A stretch of DNA of 15,804 bases, taken from contig PBTP01000141.1 in the NCBI GenBank assembly GCA_002729275.1, positions 1 through 15,804 on the forward strand, written 5' to 3'. Both the position numbers and the translations under genes were made by a program. How positions within the stretch are numbered: position 1 is the first letter of the stretch; the number at the start of each line of letters is the position of its first letter. Source of the stretch: Roseibacillus sp. (GTDB lineage Bacteria; Verrucomicrobiota; Verrucomicrobiia; Verrucomicrobiales; Akkermansiaceae). The notes under the pieces are model-generated. The model did no database searches, was not told where the DNA came from, and saw only the letters and a program-made list of their open reading frames with translations. Below, piece by piece: positions 14,507 to 15,804 of this stretch.

Positions 14507-14674
14507 CCTATGTGAAGCATAAGTGCAACTCAGTGCATCGTATCCAGCTCCATCTAAATCCGCTCTTGAAAGGACCGCTACACCTGACTCGATCATTTCT
14601 CGCTTCCTATCTCCAGATTGTTCGCTTTCCATTCCCTGCCCTAAAGACCCGACCATGGGGCACTTTGCAGCATC
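14507..14674. promoter_or_regulatory. Divergent intergenic region, motor-like operon / sulfatase 3
   Basis: These 168 bases lie between the two head-to-head starts and probably carry both promoters. AGTGCA occurs twice close together at about 14522-14536 as a short direct repeat, possibly a protein-binding site or chance. I see no convincing -35/-10 pair, and neither start has a clear Shine-Dalgarno sequence. Confidence 0.4.
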
Positions 14675-15804
14675 ATGAATACCATACACCTCCTCCTTCT
14701 AACGCTTATTATCAGTTTTGCGCCAGTCGCTGCCTCTGCAGAAGAAAACAAAGGCTCAAGTCAGGCACCCAATATCATCATCATCATGACTGATGATCAG
14801 GGTTATGCTGATGTAGGAAAGTTCGGCGCGAAGGGGTTCTCGACACCTCATCTGGACCGGATGGCGGACGAGGGGCTGCGCTTTACCAACTGGTATGTCC
14901 CTCAGGCAGTGTGTGGCGCCTCACGAGCCGGACTGCTTACCGGCTGCTACCCGAATCGTATTAACATGCTCGGAGCGCCAGGTCCGAGCTCGCGAGGGGG
15001 CATCGCCGACGGCGAGGTTCTTATCTCTGAGATGCTCAAGGACCGTGGTTACTCCACTGCTCTTTTTGGAAAGTGGCACTTGGGCCACCTCAGGAAGTTT
15101 CTTCCTCTCCAGCATGGTTTCGATGAATATTATGGATTGCCCTTCTCCAATGACATGTGGCCCTACCATCCCGGTGTCCGTCATCTCTCAATGGAAAAGC
15201 GACTCAAGCGCTGGCCTCACCTCCCTATGATTGAGGGCAACGAGATTATTAACAAAGAGGTCTCGCCCGAGGATCAGGTTGGCCTCACGACCTCTTATAC
15301 TGAGAAGGCAGTAGACTTCATTGCCCGTAACAGGACTAAACCCTTCTTTCTCTACGTGGCCCACTCCATGCCTCACGTTCCTCTCTTTGTCTCAGAAAAA
15401 TTCAAGGGTAAATCTGAACAGGGACTTTACGGAGATGTCATCATGGAGATTGACTGGTCTGTCGGCCAGATCCTTTCAGCGCTGAAAAGATTCGATCTGG
15501 CAGACAATACCCTGGTCTTGTTCACCAGCGACAACGGGCCTTGGTTAAGCTACGGAAACCACGCCGGAAGCGCTCATCCACTCCGCGAAGGAAAAGGAAC
15601 CACATGGGAGGGAGGGCAGCGGGTCCCCTGTATCGTACGTTGGCCTCGGAGAATTCCTGCAGGCCAAGCGTGCCATACTCCGGCCATGCACATTGATCTT
15701 TTCCCCACGATCCAGAATATTGTGGGAGGCAAAGAGCCTCCTCACCAGATTGACGGGCGGGATATCACTGCCCTTCTCACTAATCCCGGAGAGGCAAAAA
15801 GCCC
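14675..15804 (+). CDS. Secreted S1-family sulfatase (sulfatase 3), 3' end cut off
   Basis: Only the first 376 residues are in the window. Residues 1-22 are a signal peptide (ending AASA). Asp40-Asp41 lie in MTDDQGYAD. The formylglycine motif is the C-x-A-x-R form, CGASR at Cys80 followed by AGLLTG, rather than the commoner C-x-P-x-R of the other two sulfatases here. GKWHLGH, MPHVPL and Asp286-Asn287 (TSDNGP) are present, so the metal site is complete. [16 protein letters not shown] is the usual conserved region after it. The protein should be active if a maturing enzyme exists elsewhere in the genome. It starts divergently from the motor-like operon, and the C-terminal subdomain is missing only because of the window edge. 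ATG 14675 opens directly on the signal peptide. The substrate is unknown. Confidence 0.94.
   Translation, partial: MNTIHLLLLTLIISFAPVAASAEENKGSSQAPNIIIIMTDDQGYADVGKFGAKGFSTPHLDRMADEGLRFTNWYVPQAVCGASRAGLLTGCYPNRINMLGAPGPSSRGGIADGEVLISEMLKDRGYSTALFGKWHLGHLRKFLPLQHGFDEYYGLPFSNDMWPYHPGVRHLSMEKRLKRWPHLPMIEGNEIINKEVSPEDQVGLTTSYTEKAVDFIARNRTKPFFLYVAHSMPHVPLFVSEKFKGKSEQGLYGDVIMEIDWSVGQILSALKRFDLADNTLVLFTSDNGPWLSYGNHAGSAHPLREGKGTTWEGGQRVPCIVRWPRRIPAGQACHTPAMHIDLFPTIQNIVGGKEPPHQIDGRDITALLTNPGEAKS

Noticed and set aside
11225..14689. Zorya anti-phage defence system
   Set aside because: The channel protein has a ZorA-like tail, but there is no ZorC, ZorD or ZorE gene, and two ExbD-like rods replace the single ZorB. 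No other defence gene is in the window.
14507..14689. Longer N-terminus for the zinc-ribbon channel protein (start at 14689)
   Set aside because: The extra 61 residues have no conserved or membrane features, would overlap the sulfatase 3 start, and precede a zinc ribbon that normally sits at the N-terminus.
14772..14787. Short run of ATC repeats at the start of sulfatase 3
   Set aside because: It encodes the hydrophobic Ile run before the Asp-Asp metal site, a normal sulfatase strand, and is too short to call a microsatellite.

Overview
The window looks like chromosomal DNA of a heterotrophic bacterium of the PVC group, most likely Verrucomicrobiota, with Planctomycetota as the alternative. 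The reasons are three secreted S1 sulfatases, a DUF1080 (3-keto-disaccharide hydrolase) protein, a secreted PQQ-type beta-propeller and an ExbB/ExbD-like operon of the coiled-coil type common in that group. Most start codons also lack a clear Shine-Dalgarno sequence. The assignment is inferred from gene content; there is no rRNA or other phylogenetic marker. I see no tRNA, CRISPR array, insertion sequence, integrase or attachment site. Gene density is high and no gap exceeds about 230 bp.

Layout. (1) 1-1779, minus: a membrane-anchored serine protease of the lysyl-endopeptidase type with a C-terminal Calx-beta-like domain, cut by the left edge. (2) 1892-3373, plus: sulfatase 1, divergent from the protease. 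(3) 6278 down to 3410, minus: a probable four-gene transcription unit, in order DUF1080 protein, membrane-anchored PHP hydrolase, GNAT acetyltransferase (overlapping the PHP gene) and a small Dabb protein. (4) 6368-8155, plus: sulfatase 2 with a C-terminal extension, divergent from the DUF1080 gene. (5) 8325-9734, plus: an exported helical protein of unknown function. (6) 9964-11205, plus: an exported PQQ-like beta-propeller. (7) 14506 down to 11225, minus: a compact three-gene operon encoding a zinc-ribbon MotA/TolQ/ExbB-like channel protein and two different ExbD/TolR-like coiled-coil proteins. (8) 14675-15804, plus: sulfatase 3, divergent from that operon and cut by the right edge.

How the genes may work together. 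The three sulfatases, the DUF1080 protein and the PHP hydrolase suit extracytoplasmic breakdown of sulfated polysaccharides. No glycoside hydrolase, SusCD transporter or sulfatase-maturing enzyme is present, so any such pathway must be completed elsewhere. The most interesting unit is the three-gene motor-like operon. It has the parts of an ion-driven 5:2 stator motor, but with two unlike ExbD-type subunits. One keeps the membrane aspartate expected to carry protons, and the other has serine at the matching position. The channel subunit carries an N-terminal zinc ribbon and a long helical cytoplasmic tail. Its job is unknown.
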